NCBI GenBank assembly: GCA_964057225.1
Contig: OZ059899.1
Coordinates: 7,812,001 to 7,876,000, forward strand
Reading direction: 5' to 3'
Source of the DNA: Auanema rhodensis
Taxonomy: Eukaryota > Nematoda > Chromadorea > Rhabditida > Rhabditidae
Length of the DNA: 64,000 nt
The position numbers and the translations under genes are program-made. Below, in pieces: positions 14,090 to 28,668 of the stretch. A model generated the notes under the pieces. The model was not told where the DNA came from and searched no databases. It saw only the letters and a list, made by a program, of their open reading frames with translations. Numbering within the stretch: the stretch's first letter is position 1; every line of letters begins with the position of its first letter.

Positions 14090-14925
14090 GTTTTTAATAA
14101 AGATGGCATGTATATAGTGATTAAGATTGAATACTTATCCTTCTAGTTACATGAGATTTGTTCGTTTCCATATCATATCTATCTCAATTGGAAAGCATAT
14201 AAGCTCTCGAGATATTCGATTTCTTTTCACTTTTTTTCTCTGATTTACCTTTTATAACACCTATTTCTCCCGTCCTTCTTTCTTTCTTATCAGTAATTAC
14301 GAAGTGAGAAAAGTGTTTATTACAAGGTTGTGCTTGTGTCGCCGTTAGCAACGAATACGTCAAAATGCCAAAAATCTCATAATTAAATCAAAATGTCATA
14401 AGTTTTATCTAAAAAATATTAACTTTATTATAATATTTATAATAAACTTAATATAAAAAATTTAAGAAACAAAAAAGACATATCTTTAAATTTATATAAA
14501 ATAAATTAAATTTTTAATTAATCTCTTAATTATTTCTATTGATTATAATAGATATATAGAGACTGATTGCATATTTTTATCTACAAACTATTTATTAAAA
14601 AGAAAAAAAAATTGAATATATATCAATTAAGAAAAGAATTGTATGGTTATGTTGTATTTGAAAATATTTTACGTAATGATTAGAGAAGTACAACTATTTT
14701 ATTTAATTTTTGCAGCAAAAATGTATCATTTTATATACAATATTATTAAATATATTTTAATTAATATTTGAGTTGAATAATATTTTATATATATCTATAT
14801 AATAAAATTGTTTTTTTCTTTTTTTCTTCAATATATTTATTAAATAATAAACAAATGGAAACGAAATTTAAGATATAAGCACAAATTACATATAAATCGT
14901 ATACATACAAAATGATATTATTTTT

Positions 14926-15605
14926 TTATTTTTGAACATTAATATGTGTATCTTCTAAACAAAATTTTTCCTAAAAATGTATAAATTAATTTTTAATTTA
15001 TATAAATAAAAATTAAATAAATTAATATAATATATTTAAAACTAACCATATCTTCTAATAAATCATTTTGATAACCTTTTGATGGTCTTTTACATTGTAT
15101 TGAACTTCTACAATAAAACACAAATAATAATTTCTATAAATCAGGTGAATTCTACGATTTCTTCTCATCGATTTCAATTTGAGTAATTTGTTCAATTTTT
15201 GATCTTTAAAATTATGAAAAGAAATTATTAAAAACGATGAGTTTCTTGAATGAGAATCTTACTGATTTGCAGCTTCAACTATTTTTTTTGCTTCCTTTTC
15301 AACTTGAGCTTTATTCTTTGCAGGTGAAGATATTTTTTCTATATTATTAATTCAATTTTTTCAATAACGCTAACGTATACAAACTCTGTTGATCACTTTC
15401 TTCAGCCGGATTACTTGGACGAGCAAAGTTAGACACATATGCCCCTTTACGAGGAGTTGCTTGATCTCGTTGGCAATTATTAGGACAATAAGTAACTTTC
15501 TATATTATTTAGTTTAGAGAAATTAAATTTAAATTCAAGAATAATTATTACCCGAGTTTTCATTGTAATATAAACTGGAACTGGTTTGCGTCTACCACCG
15601 CACAT
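14926..15605 (-). CDS. Small hydrophilic protein with N-terminal cysteine motif, unrecognised
   Basis: I assembled six exons that stay in one frame and give 132 residues starting MCGGRRKPVPVYITMKTR. A cysteine cluster follows (VTYCPNNCQRDQ), then a Lys/Glu-rich stretch (KNKAQVEKEAKKIVEAANQ) likely to be helical, and an end EKFCLEDTHINVQK. Introns are 40-60 bp. One acceptor is AAAG. If the intron with donor GTAGAATT (15105-15152 region) is not removed, the frame stops at 15152-15154, so a shorter form is possible. There is no signal peptide or membrane segment; probably intracellular. I do not recognise the family. Confidence 0.5.
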
Positions 15606-18600
15606 TACTTTTTAAAACTTGGAAATAAAACTTTAATTGCAACTTGTTGTTTCATTTTTATATAACATTTATGGTCTAATGAGATGAATACTTTAAAGAA
15701 ATTAAAATTCATTCAATCTTAACATTTCATCGTAATATTCAAGTTTTGTTATGAAAAATGTCAAAATGATGAAAATACCTTATAGATGAATGAATATAAT
15801 CCGCTTTATCTGCAATTGAAAATCTTTTAAAAGAATAGAAAAATAAGAAAAGCTGTTAGAAATTTTTGAAAATCTCTGTTAAAATTTATTTTTATTCAAA
15901 AAATTCTCTCTAATCTTAGTAATATTTTACAAATATTTTACATACAGACTTTCAAATAAAAATTTTTTGTATTTTTTTCAAATTAAATTTTAAAAAATAT
16001 TTCTTTAAAATAGTTATTTCACTACTTTATATATAATTTATTCATCCAGCTTTACTTTCAATATACAAGAATGTTATAGTCTTAAACTATCAACTTCTGA
16101 TTTTTAAAAGAAATTATTAGTAATAATATTAATTTAAAATATTTATAAATCATAGGATTTATAGCTTTCTTGCCGAAAAATTTCTATATATTCCAATAAA
16201 CAAAATGATCTTTATCTACATATTTCTAAATATACATATGAATATTTATAATGTAAAAATAAATATCAAGGGAGCACTATTTCAAATATGTCTTTCACAC
16301 CCGATTAGAGTTGATGAAGAGGAATAGCATCATAACATCGATATTTCAAATCTTTGTGTTGATTTCTACAACATATTTTTAACATTTTGTTGGATTTTGA
16401 AGATTTTTTAAAATATTTTTGATAATTTATTTAATATAATTGATAATTTGCATATATAGTATACTATATGTATGTATATCAGATTATAATAAAATGTTTT
16501 TTTTCTCTTCAACACCCGTTGAAGCTATTGTCCCTAGAGAACACTTCATTGAATAATGGTCATCTATCTTACTATATTACGTATAAAGTTTTATAACTTT
16601 TTTTTTTACAAACTTGACTAACTCTAGAATAACTTTAAATCAGAGCTGTCTGAACATATACATACATACATGTATAATATATACAACTTTGTAACCTTTT
16701 TTTCTTCACACATTTTCATAAAAGACAATCTTTTTTTTTCTTTTTTTTCCAATTTATCGTTCTATTTTCTTAGTTTTTTTTCTTCTATGGAATTTATAAT
16801 AGAACGTCAACTAGTTGTTTCGTTTCTTTTTAAAAAGAAATAAAAATAAAATATCCAGCACATGCATTTAAGAATTGTGTCTATAGTCTTTCTCATATTA
16901 TAGCTTCTTCCTTTGTGTTTTTCCGTTTTTTCTTCTTCTTTCGATTCAGCCGCCATGTATGTATATAGACATCGTGTACATATTTGTAACTGTGTATGTA
17001 TGAAGCTCTATGTCTAACCTTAGAATTCGATGAATATACAACTTGTTAGCTCCGTTGTCTTCATTAACATCTTCTTTCTCTTACAGAATTTGTATAACAA
17101 TTTTAGATTATTCATATTTGAATTTTCCAAAAGTGAAACGACTTCATTATAATTTAACAAATTTCATTTCTGACGCACATAAACTCGTAATAGCCGTAAA
17201 CGAAGGATTACAAGAACTTGAGGGATGGTACTTGCTACTGATCAAATTACTCTTTTCAGGACGACTTCTTCGAATTTTTGCTAATTTAAAATTCACAAGA
17301 AACTGCTCATCTTCATATTCCTTTTCACTATCGTTTTCTTTATTTCTCTTGGTTACCCATACCCACCATCTTATGTTTTCTACAGCATCCTCTTCAGCTT
17401 TCATTATCTTTAGCTTATTCTCTTTCTCTCTATTCTCTCTAATTTTCGTTTTCTTATATACTCTGGTTTAGCATCTCAACCTCTGTGTATTCCCTCTATT
17501 TCTTTAAGTCAGTTAAGTGTTTTCTCATTACGATTTTTGGACTTTGTCCAATTAGTCACCTATTTTACACTCTGGAAGATCCATCTTGTTAACCACACTC
17601 AATAATTTTGTTCTTCCTTAAACTTCGTCAGAGCATTTTTTTGGAACGAATATGAAAAACAGAAAATAGTATCGTCCAGCTGAAACCCAATTGAAGCTTC
17701 GCATTCTTGCTAGTAAATTCGCTGTGCTAACCATCAATCCGCCTGAGACCTCCGGAAGACCCTCTAATTTAACATCTAACCCTCTCACTGATTGCATTTT
17801 TCCAACAAACGACATATTCAAGAAAGAAAAAAAAACTGTGAAATTCTTTTATTTTTAACGACTTTACAATAAAAGTATGTAGCACAGTTTTATCTGTTCA
17901 CAATCATTGAGTATATGTATTTTTCTGCTTGTTCAGTTTTTATTTCATTACGAAGCTGCTGAGGCGTCAAGACATCTTCCAGCTTAAGACATTATGACAC
18001 AGCTGTTATTTCTTACTTTAAATCTTTAACCACAAATACAATATTTTCATAGAATATTATACTATTTCTAGTGAAAATTTATGTGAAACATGCATTGTTT
18101 ATTTATTCTTCATTATTATTATTTATTTTTAGATGTTATATGAATTATAATTTGTCTCTGTGTCTCTTTCTTTCTATATATCGTTTTGTATCAATATGTC
18201 CTTCTCTCATTATTCTCATTTCTTCTCTTTAACCCCAACCTCCCTTTTGCTTCTTTCTCTCTCTTCCTCTTTCAGTTTTGTTCTTTCTCATACGTCCACT
18301 CTTCTGGCTTTTCCTTCATAAACATGGAAGCCTCTTCTTCAATATTGCCACCAGAAATTTCTTCAATCCTACTTTCTATAACTATTCCTTTTCAACTTAA
18401 TTACTTTATGTTTCAAATAATTCAATAAGTAATGATCTTTATTTCCCACTATCGACAATAGTGCGGCGTGAATGTCCCACTTGTCAGATTCCCTGAGGTC
18501 GACCAGTTTGCAGATTCTCTGTTTCAAAGTCTGAAAAGCAACAGCTACTGTGTCTTGCATGGCTAATCCGTTGTCGTTAAGCCCCTGAGCCTCATTCGTT

Positions 18601-21600
18601 TTGAATTCGATTAGTTGTCGCCCCGTAGAAAGCTTCAACTCTAGAAGATTATCATGCAATGTCCTTTCTTGCTGACCATATCCACCAGAATACCTTAAAC
18701 CCTTCAACGTATGTTAATCTAAGCAATTACTTGGCCACAGATTCTTATTAATACTTCTGAAACAATGTGTAGAACATTTAAATGTTGAAGTTTTATTTTA
18801 CAAGCCAATATAACGTCATCATTTATTTTAAAATTCAATATATAAATATCAAAAATTATTAAATTTGTCATCGTTTATTCTTATATTTTAGTTTAAATTT
18901 TGAAAAAGAATAGAATTAACTATATGTACATACGTAGTTAAGGTTATGAAATGATGTGAATACTAAAGATACTAAAAAACTTTTTAAATAGCATGTCAAA
19001 TAGTGAGTAGAAAAGAAAATTCAAATTATTATAAATGATATTAATATATTCTGAAATTTCATCATCATCATCATCATGTAGATGATACCTCTGTATACAT
19101 ATCTATATCTAACTATTAATAGTTATGATTGTAAGAATAAGATCATAGTTATTCAGCTATAAAAATAACAAATGAACTACCTTTTACTAGATGATGCTAT
19201 TGATCTGAAAGAAATCTTTATTTTCTTGCTTTTCACTACAACCCTATTTCCCGGTATTCATAATTAATCTTTCTAGCATTTTCTTCCGCTTCCCTTTTTC
19301 CTTCATATATCAATCTCTTACTTTTGCCTTTTTTTCATTCTTAGTCAAGTAGTAGACAACCCATTATTTTAGTTAGAAATCCAGGTTTCAAACATCTTTT
19401 AATTGATTTTTTTACAATTTATTCATCATTTATGTTGAGTAAAATATATTATTTTTACCTTTTTACTATATAATATTGTAAAAATAGAATAAAAATATGC
19501 ATTGTAAGTACTATAATACATATCCAAATCTATATGTATTATACACATATTTTCCGAATTATTCACCTTTATGTATAGGGTTTCCAGCTCTTTCAGCTGC
19601 TTTTCAATTGTTTATCTAGGACTTCAGTACTACAAGCTATTCCCATAATGACATCCGATACATATCTACAGCTTTTACGTCCTTCACCACAACGACGTGG
19701 ACGACGATGACAACGCCGTCGATCCTGGCCATCCACGAAAAGACACCTGTCTTGACCTCACAACGTTACAAATCTTTTTTTCTACTTTTGTTCGAAAAAA
19801 AAAGAATGTAATACAGCTATTTGTTTTGAGATTGATGACAAAAAGCTGAGAAAGACAAAGAATTATTTACCTAATCTATAGATTTCGTTTAAAGTTTATT
19901 CAATATTGAAGATATTCTAAATTTCTTTAATTATGTTTCATATTCATTCATATAATATATTATTTATAACTATATTATATCTATATATTAATTTTTATTA
20001 TGTCTATAATAATACTCATTTTTATTATTTAATTATATTGACAACAACGAAGGCAACATCAATTCTGTCTTAATTTTTTATAAAAAATTATATAAAAAGA
20101 CATATAATTAGAATTATATTTTAAAATTTTAATTATAAATCTAGATTAATCAATGAATATTCTTTTTTGTGTGTGTGTAGGTCATATTAATTCACATAAT
20201 TTTAATCAAACACTATATTATGAGATTTTTCTTTTTAATCATAAAAAAAATCAAAAATGAAATAATTAAACATATATTATATTAAACTTTATTTATATTT
20301 TATTACAGAATTACTATGAATAATCTTTTTATTCAGTATTGAACTTTTTTTTATGTTCATGGTCATCTCCAATTCTAATTAAATTGACAAAAATCAATGA
20401 AAACTATGATGCTCTATGAAGAGCCGCTTTTGATTTTTCTTAAGTTGTCATCATTCTATGTTGTATTCAAATTACAATTCAATTGGATGATAATCGTTTC
20501 CTTTTTATTCATTTTATTTGTTAATGTTAGATCATGAGGTTGCTTTATTTAGATCTTTATTTATCTTTCATTTTCTCTTTAATGTCATGTAATTTGTAAA
20601 ATCCACATGCTATTCTTGCGATTGCGGTATCTTCTGATGTTTCGTTGGCTGCTACCAACAATCCGCTATCTCTTTCAGCTTATATGCTTCATCTCATTTG
20701 ATTTTTTTTTTCATTTCGCTTCATTTTTATCTGAATAAACTACTGATAAATATAAATTTTTGCTTATTCCTATTTCTAATATTCAAATGATCTTTTCAAG
20801 CATACGTAATTCATACGTGAAACGACAGCTTGCATTTCATTTCACGTTTGATGTCGCAGTGAACGGTTGCTGTTCGTCCCCCCTTCCCTTTTCAATACAT
20901 GCTACTCTCTCTCTCTCTCTCTCGTATATCCTTCTTTTGGTCTACTTCTTCATACTTCCTTTCTTCCTTGTTCATCCCTCTCTCTCTCTTTCTCTCTGTT
21001 TCAGTATGTAAATTCATATGTTTTATTTCTAACCTTTATGCATATAAGTTTTATAACATAGAATACTTATCTCTTTAAGTTTTCTTTCTTGTTTTCTTTT
21101 CGCCTTCTAGAAATTGAGGCAAAGCAGGCATATTTTCTCTTCATGCTTAAGAGATAAGCAGATTATTATGTCACCAAATGCAATGTCATATCTACTTATC
21201 TAGCATCCGATGAAACCTTTTAACAACCAAAAATATCTTTTTATATCTCTTCTTTAACATTATTTCTATATTATATGCATATATTACTGAATATGTTTAC
21301 ATACACATATATCTTCTATTCAACTGATTTTCAACCAAATTTCCCTATTCTTTTCGCTCACTAGCTTTCGTATCACCTCCACTGATTCACTCACAATGAT
21401 TATTCCGCTCTCAGCTTGCATCAAAAAAATAAATTAAGAATATTTTTCCGCCACCTTTCCTGATACCATGGAGATTCATTATTTTGCTTTTTTTTAAATT
21501 TTGCCAGAATTGTACATAATGTTCATAAGGCACGTTCGTTTCTCTGTCTTTTAGCTCATGCAATTCTCTACATATTACCCCCAACGAGTCTTAAATCTGA

Positions 21601-22815
21601 GTTAGGCTTGTCATCAGCTCATGCTAATAGCATTTCTTTGATTTTTCTTCATTACAAATTCTGACTCTATTCTGTTTTCATCTTGCTCTTCAAATCTTTA
21701 CTAACAAAGCCGATAACAATCGCTTCTCAGTATGTTAAGAGTGGCTACTGGAAACATGAGAAGCTAGCAACTATGCTCAGGAGTACTTGGTATTTTCCCA
21801 CAAGCACATTTATGCTTTCTTTTCGCTTTTCTTGTTCTTCATTCATACAACCATATTTGCAACAAATCTCTTAACAATCATATTAGTCAATTTCCTTTAA
21901 TTTCAAACAAAAATTTGTTTGTGAAATCTAATGCTGTAAATGTCATGATTGTTAGGCTTTCATCATGAAATGTTTTTAAATATAAAAGGAAATCAAATTG
22001 CTTTCAACAATTCATTTGTTATCACAATTGAAATTTTAAAACATTAAAAGAATACAATCTTACAAGCTATATGAGAATAGTTAGTTGATTTGTTTCGTGT
22101 GAATATGAAAAAAAAATTCAATTATCATACCTTCAAACATATACACAATCCTTTAAAAATGTAAAATAGAAGAAATCGTTTAAGGAAATATTAAAAGCTA
22201 TTTCATATACATACATATATCACCATTAATAGTTGGATCATAGAAGATTTAGCTCTTCTAACTCTTTTCATTGCACATTCTCTCTATGCTGCACCCTCAC
22301 TCTCATTTCCTCTCTACTCCCTCTAGTGTGCTTTCTCTTTCTTTTATTCTTTTTATGTCTGATGTTGGTTCTTTCTCTTCCTCACCATCCGCTATTTCTC
22401 GCGTTCACGCTTCAAAGTATGAATAGCCTTAGACTAATTATGGATCAACTACACAACATATCTAGTCATTCGTGAGGTGAGGCAGAATAACGTCGAACTT
22501 CGATAGCTGGGTCTTCCATAATGAGAGTGAAGAGAATCCATACATATGAGTAAGCAAGACAACTTCCAAGCTGATGAGAATCAGAGAAAGAAAAAGATAG
22601 AAAGTGAAAAGTATAGAAAGAGCAACCTGAAAGGAAGAGAGTAGAATAGAGATCTGAAGAATTCGGTTGAGGTACCAAACGGCCACAAACTGCTGTTGTT
22701 CTCCTAAAACAACATACCTTATTTTGCACTTATGTCTTTTGTCTCATCATTTTTCTTACATTTCTTTGCCAGCATTTGATGTTTCCCTCTAAAATCTTTT
22801 TACTTTTTTAGATCA
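15606..22815. other. 7 kb gene-poor region with pyrimidine-rich and GC-richer islands
   Basis: No gene could be supported in this stretch. It holds T-blocks (16730-16780), C/T-rich runs on plus (17300-17460, 18190-18290, 20880-21000, 22260-22400), and GC-richer islands at about 17630-17820, 18440-18710 and 19640-19760. Open frames occur in these islands on the minus strand: 112 codons at 18369-18707, and shorter ones at 17147-17404 and 17618-17821. None joins to another through matching splice phases. The right end may be the promoter of the gene starting at 22816. Confidence 0.45.
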
Positions 22816-25143
22816 ATGTACAGTTTTCTTCCAATTGTATCCATATTTTCAATAGTATGCTTCTGCGGTTCACTTGCTCATGCACGAGCAAACACAAGAC
22901 GGGATGATTTATCCGTTGTTCACACATTTGATACGAGAGAAATGTGTATGAGTAGGTATGTAACAACCTTTTATGTATATATCTGACTTAAGTTATGATA
23001 CATCTTCTATTATATGTATTTCAGATGTCGAACCACATGTACACAACATCATTCAGAAGATTTAATGATGCCACGATGGCAATGCCCACTTCAGGTACCT
23101 ATTAAACTTTTTTTCTATTATTTATATACTATATTATATATACTTTGCTAAATTTAACTTTTTTAACTTTTTGAAGAAAGAATAAATTACTATGATTTCC
23201 ATTCTTTTCTGGCTAACAGCTTTTTCTTCTTTTTTTTCATCCAAATAGTTACAGAAAATTATTTTTTATGAATATAAGTATATGGTTATTTAAAATGTAT
23301 ATAATTTGAAAACTTTCTTTTTGCTATTCTATACGGCAATTGAATTTATAGTTCGTCTTTCTTGATCAAAGTTAAGCTCATCGCTTTACTTGTTCTTAAC
23401 AAGCATCAAAAGATCTTTCAAGTTGAACTTCCTTTCAGCATAGAACGGAAATTGCATTGTTCTTGAAAGTGCTTGAGAAAATCATGATGACGATATTTCA
23501 GTTGCTTGTATCTGATTCCACACAAATTGAAATAATATTATGATCTATCAACTTATCGGCTTTTCTCTCTTTCCCTTTCTTTTCCTTTCTGTTGGAAAAA
23601 GCAGTTTATTCAGTCAAGTGCATTAGAATAATTGAGGAAACTCTTCACCTATTCTGAATTCTAACAAATGTAACAGCCATCATAAGAATGATCAAAGTGT
23701 TTCATCATCCATAACTTCGTTTATATCATGAATATACTAGTCACTGATGAACTTCATAACATTATAAGAAAATGAACTAAAAAATCCAAAAAGCAATTTG
23801 AAGAACATGTCACTTATCTTATTCTAAGATAATGAATGGAGTTATATGTTATACAAGACAAGGCTTCATGTATGGATTGATATATCCTTTCACTAGCTGA
23901 CTTAACTGATTAATTACAAAAATTCCCCAAGGATATTTCTTCATGGCTTCACTTCACACCACACATATTTTGCAATACCATCTATTCAACTTCATTTGTC
24001 CTCTAAAACTCCCTTGACAATCCTTTTAGTTTCCTAATGTTTAAGCACTATGTAAGTACACAAGTAGTCACAATTCATTGATACAAAATTTTTAGTTCAA
24101 ATATAATTTTTATTTAAAAAAACAGAAATTAATTGCTTCATCTATAGAATTAATAGAATTAAAATGTGAACGAATCACATATATCATTCTTCAATGAAAT
24201 ATTGTGTAGAAATAAAAAGTTTGTTATACAAAATTATATATATATATAACATATACACTACTATATATATATATATGAATATCTTCTAGTTTATATAAAG
24301 TATTCGTTTCCGACTAACCATAATCATTTTTCTATATAATGACCATCATCTAAAACAATTATATTTTATAGTCTCATGACAAGAAGGAATATCGGAGAAA
24401 GAAAACTAGAAAAATTGATTTAATTCTATGAGTTATTGATTAATATTATAAGGAATTAATAATAATTATATAAGTTGAGATCATTTGATATGCATAGACA
24501 TATTATTTTTTTTTAAATTATTGAAATACTTTTTGGAAATAATAATTAAAACTTTTCAAAATCTTAATTAAACTGATAATTTGCAGCAAAAAACATATCT
24601 TTAGATATATTTTAATTTTTACATATTATATGTCATATTAATGAATATTCATAAGTAATTTATATAACTATATAATACAAATTTTGATTTAAAAAAAAAA
24701 AGAACTTTTAGTAGAGAAAGAAATTTTTTTTGATGAAAAACAACAATCTTCATATATATATTATTATTTTTTTATTAAAAAATAAAAAATAATATTGTTA
24801 TAAAGTAATATTAACATAACTAGAATATGATAAATAAACTTGAACAAGTATTTTTAGAGAATAGTACAATACGTTTTAACTTATAACATTTAAAATTTTA
24901 ATAATTTATTTGAATTCGTCATAATATAGTTAAATATACATATAATAATTTTTAGTTATAATTAAATGCAAGATATAATATTTGAAATTATAGGAAGATG
25001 ATACAAACTTCATGGAGGATGAAGAAGAAGATATGTTAACCTCAAATTTGCTATTCATCATTCCAACTCTTTTAATTGGAAGTGTTATTTGTCTATTTGT
25101 TTGTATTTCATGTGTTCAACGTTTTTGTAAAAATGATTTTTAA
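22816..25143 (+). CDS. Small type I membrane protein with Cys-rich ectodomain, unrecognised
   Basis: Three exons give 119 residues. The ATG is four bases after an acceptor-like TTTTTTTAG (22803-22811), suggesting spliced-leader addition. A hydrophobic signal peptide (MYSFLPIVSIFSIVCFCGSLAHA) is followed by a short ectodomain with four cysteines (MCMSRCRTTCTQ... and WQCPLQ), then an acidic patch (EDDTNFMEDEEEDM), one membrane span (about residues 88-112) and a tail of about eight residues with two Cys flanking it. The second intron is 1901 bp (23093-24993), very long for this window, and splits the ectodomain from the acidic patch and membrane span. The family was not recognised; a cell-surface or secretory-pathway role is inferred from topology only. 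Confidence 0.65.
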
Positions 25144-28100
25144 TCTATTTTACAAAAGGAATATTATGATTATATATATGAATTAGATAACTAACTATGT
25201 ATGCTTTTTACAAAACTTCTTTTTATTCTTAAAGAATCCCGGTTTAAAGCTCCAAAAGAATTTTGTATTTCTCGCATCTGTCAGTATTACAGGTCATTCA
25301 GGGGTTTCAAGTATTATTACTGTTTATTATCTATTTCATTCCAATTGCTTCTGTTTGTAATTTCTGTTTCTTTGTTTGTTTCTATATTTCTAGCTTTGTT
25401 TCTTATCATTTGTAATTAGTTATTAGTTTTTTTTTGAAATATCTAAACATACATATATATATATATTATAAAATATATTATTACATTTATACAAATATGG
25501 TAAAAATTAAATTATGCTGCCTTTTCATTGTTATCTTAGATAATTTTTTCTAATAAATCTTAGTGAAAGGAAAAAAAATTTTATACACTATATAACAGTT
25601 ATATTTTTTTGTATATTATGCCGACTTCCATTTTTATAATTTTTAAATAGTATTATAGTTTGTTCAAATTTCCATATTTGTCCTCCAAAAACGCATTTTT
25701 TCTATTCTTAGGACAAAAAGCGGAGTAAAAAAACAACAAAAGACAATAGAACTACTAAAAATTGAACACGCAACTTAGTATATATTAAGTAAATATATAA
25801 AGCCACCTCTGCTTTCAATTTTTTTATTCATTTCTTTCAACGATTTCAAGAAGATATTTAGGTATATTTTTGTTTTTATATCATTTAAATAATTTAAATA
25901 CGATTTAATTCTTTTTCTTTTCTTTTTTTTTATGTTGTATGTCCCTCTCTAACTTAAATGAATTGCTTTGAACTAAAGAGGTGGTAAGGTTTTCAGAAAG
26001 TTTACTCTTCCTATTGACGCAAACTGGTAGTATAGTTGAGCTGAGCCGATCAAACGAAGACTTTCGGACATGACGTAAAACTATCGCTATAAAGATACTA
26101 AATCCATTTTTTTTGACAAAAATTTTAGATTTTTCTGCTAAAATCTTGTTCTAAAATGGAAGATTCACCTACTATACATACTTACAATTTAAAATAAATA
26201 TTAAAGAAGCATACGAAGAAGACATATATATTCGTCTTTAATTTCTTTTGAATATATTATCCTATTTGGAAATTCATTTGAAATGATATATAATAGCAAA
26301 ATAAGGTTTTTCTGATTTTTATCTTTAATTGAACTTCTGGTTTTGATAGATATTCATATGATATTTATGAATAAAAATTATTAAAGAAAATTAGAAACGA
26401 AATTCCGCATGACGACGAGATGTCATATGCAAGAGATTTAAAGATTTTTGCTTAAATTAATAAATTAATTTATTTAAGATTTTGGAATAATTTAAATTAT
26501 ATATTTCATAGAGACCATTCTTTACCGTTTTTCAAATATTTTGACAGCATATTGACATTGGTTGTCCGCTTTTCTCAGTTTGTCACAGATCGTGTGTACA
26601 AACTTTTGTTCAACCAGGAAGAGTGTATTTTATCAATCACAATACTATATATTTTTTGATAAATAAATAAATAAATATGTACACATTTATATCAAAATAA
26701 TCAGAAATAATATAAAGAAAATAAATTATATTTATCAAACTCTATGAATAACTTGATGATGATTCATGTATTCATTATGCTTATGTATAAGAAACTTTAC
26801 TTAATAATTGTCTCTTTGACACAATTTCATTTCGAAATGTATTCTACATACATACATGCATGTCAAATTCCCATCTAACCACCCACAAGTTGCAGCTATA
26901 GTTAGCGATGTATTAGAAATTGAAGCACCTGATTTTTACGTAAAATATTAATTTTCAAGTACGTCTTTGGTTAGCAGATATTTCAATTTATTGGCTTCTT
27001 CAGCTTATTCTAATTCCAGATTGTTGTTTGATCTTGGTTAGTCATATCAAACATGTTGAGTAGTTCAGATATAATGTTACAATAATGACATTCTCTTCAG
27101 TTTACTTAAACTTTTCATTATTACAATTTGTATATTTGTATATAAATCTCATTTAATTATTATTATTTTTGATAATATTCATACGTTATTTTATAATATT
27201 TTTATAATAATTATTATACAATATATTTTTGATCAAATTAAATTTAGAATTACAATAAGTTGATCTATGTGCCTATATATATTTCAGATATTTCAATTAT
27301 TTTGAACATTTAAAGCTGGTCAGTTATAAAACATCTTTTTGCTTTTTCAGTACTTTTTTCTTTAAATCTTCATTATTTGATTATCGGTTTGACATATAGC
27401 ACGGAGAATAATTGTAACAATCCATTGATGTCAAATTAAGAAGAAATGCTTATTTGATTGGAAAAAACAACGATGATGTTGAAGAGATCAAAGTTGAAAT
27501 AGAGTTTGATGACATCAGGAAAGTGCGTGGTTACATCTGAACTTCTTCTTCTCTGTCGCTGGGACATCTAAAAATCCATGTGAAAAAGAGGAACAGAGAA
27601 AGTTCGTTGCTCAAAATTGGATGATGGTAGCCATCGTTGATCACAGGGTGCATGAAGCTTCTGTGAATAAATGAGCATCACGTTTCCCCAGACTAATTAA
27701 GAACTTTATAATAGAAGTTAAACGGTTGTATGTATATATGTGTGTATATTTAAATATATATAATTAAACAATATATTTATATACTCGGAGATGTGTCATC
27801 GTTATTGGCACAGACGTAGAAAAAGGTTCTGCTCATTCTTCATTACCCGCATAAAATGGTTGAGGGCGGTCGGTGTTGATCATCCGATTTCATTTCCTCT
27901 CTAACTCATGAATAATTTTTTTTCTGTTCACACATCTTTATCCATTTAAACCTCAGAAACACATATACAGATTTCATCTCTTTCTTTCTAAAATTAAATC
28001 AAGAAGCCTTACATCTAGAATTGAAATACCAATTATAATAAATTCTTCTAAGACGTTGTTCCTCTCATCTGCATGTTAATCTTCTTACAATCAATCATGA

Positions 28101-28668
28101 AAAACCATCGTGTTCCGGAAAGAAACTGTTATCGCACATCGATCATAATTCGAAACGTCCTTCATTATTCACATGTAAATATATGAGAAGTACATAAATA
28201 TATGAAAGTACTTGAGCTACTATAAGATCATTTTCATTCGTTGTTATTGTACAGCCGGTTGTATTCATTTTTATTAATTTTTCAAACCACGTGAAGAACT
28301 TCTTTTTTAAAATATTTTCTACTTTTCTTATATTTTCTTCTTATATTGAATATATACATACATCTATTTTTCTTATTTTTACTGCATGTACTTATCAATT
28401 CTTATATTGTTAATAAAATAGATAAAATAATATATATATCAAAGTAATTATTATTTTAAGGTCATGACAATTCCTGTTTGATACAACAAAAAAACAATTT
28501 CTTTCATACTCTCAAAGCTTAACCATTTCTTTTCAATAGTGTCGTTCCCTTTTCCGCAAAAACGATGACGAGCTTTCCGATTTTTATCTTAAAATTATAT
28601 TTTATGATCTTTATTGTCTTATATATTCTAAATGTTGGATATAAATATAATTTAGACTAAATATTACT
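25144..28668. other. Intergenic region, no gene supported
   Basis: About 3.5 kb. The first few hundred bases are the likely 3' UTR of the membrane protein gene; a 72-codon frame at 25201-25419 there has no supporting features. A somewhat GC-richer patch at 27420-27700 and 27790-27900 has no clear coding structure. I see no RNA gene that I can name. Confidence 0.5.

Noticed and set aside
17740-17762. lin-4-like string (CTGAGACCTC)
   Set aside because: The seed differs from lin-4 and no complementary arm is found within 80 bases.
21526-21546. miR-124-like start (TAAGGCACG)
   Set aside because: Only the first nine bases match and no hairpin arm is present.
24476-24500. Bantam/miR-80-like seed (TGAGATCATT)
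   Set aside because: The upstream sequence pairs only weakly; no convincing precursor.
25970-26090. Possible tRNA-like segment (GGTAGTATAGTTGAGC)
   Set aside because: I could not form an acceptor stem and a standard T-arm around it.
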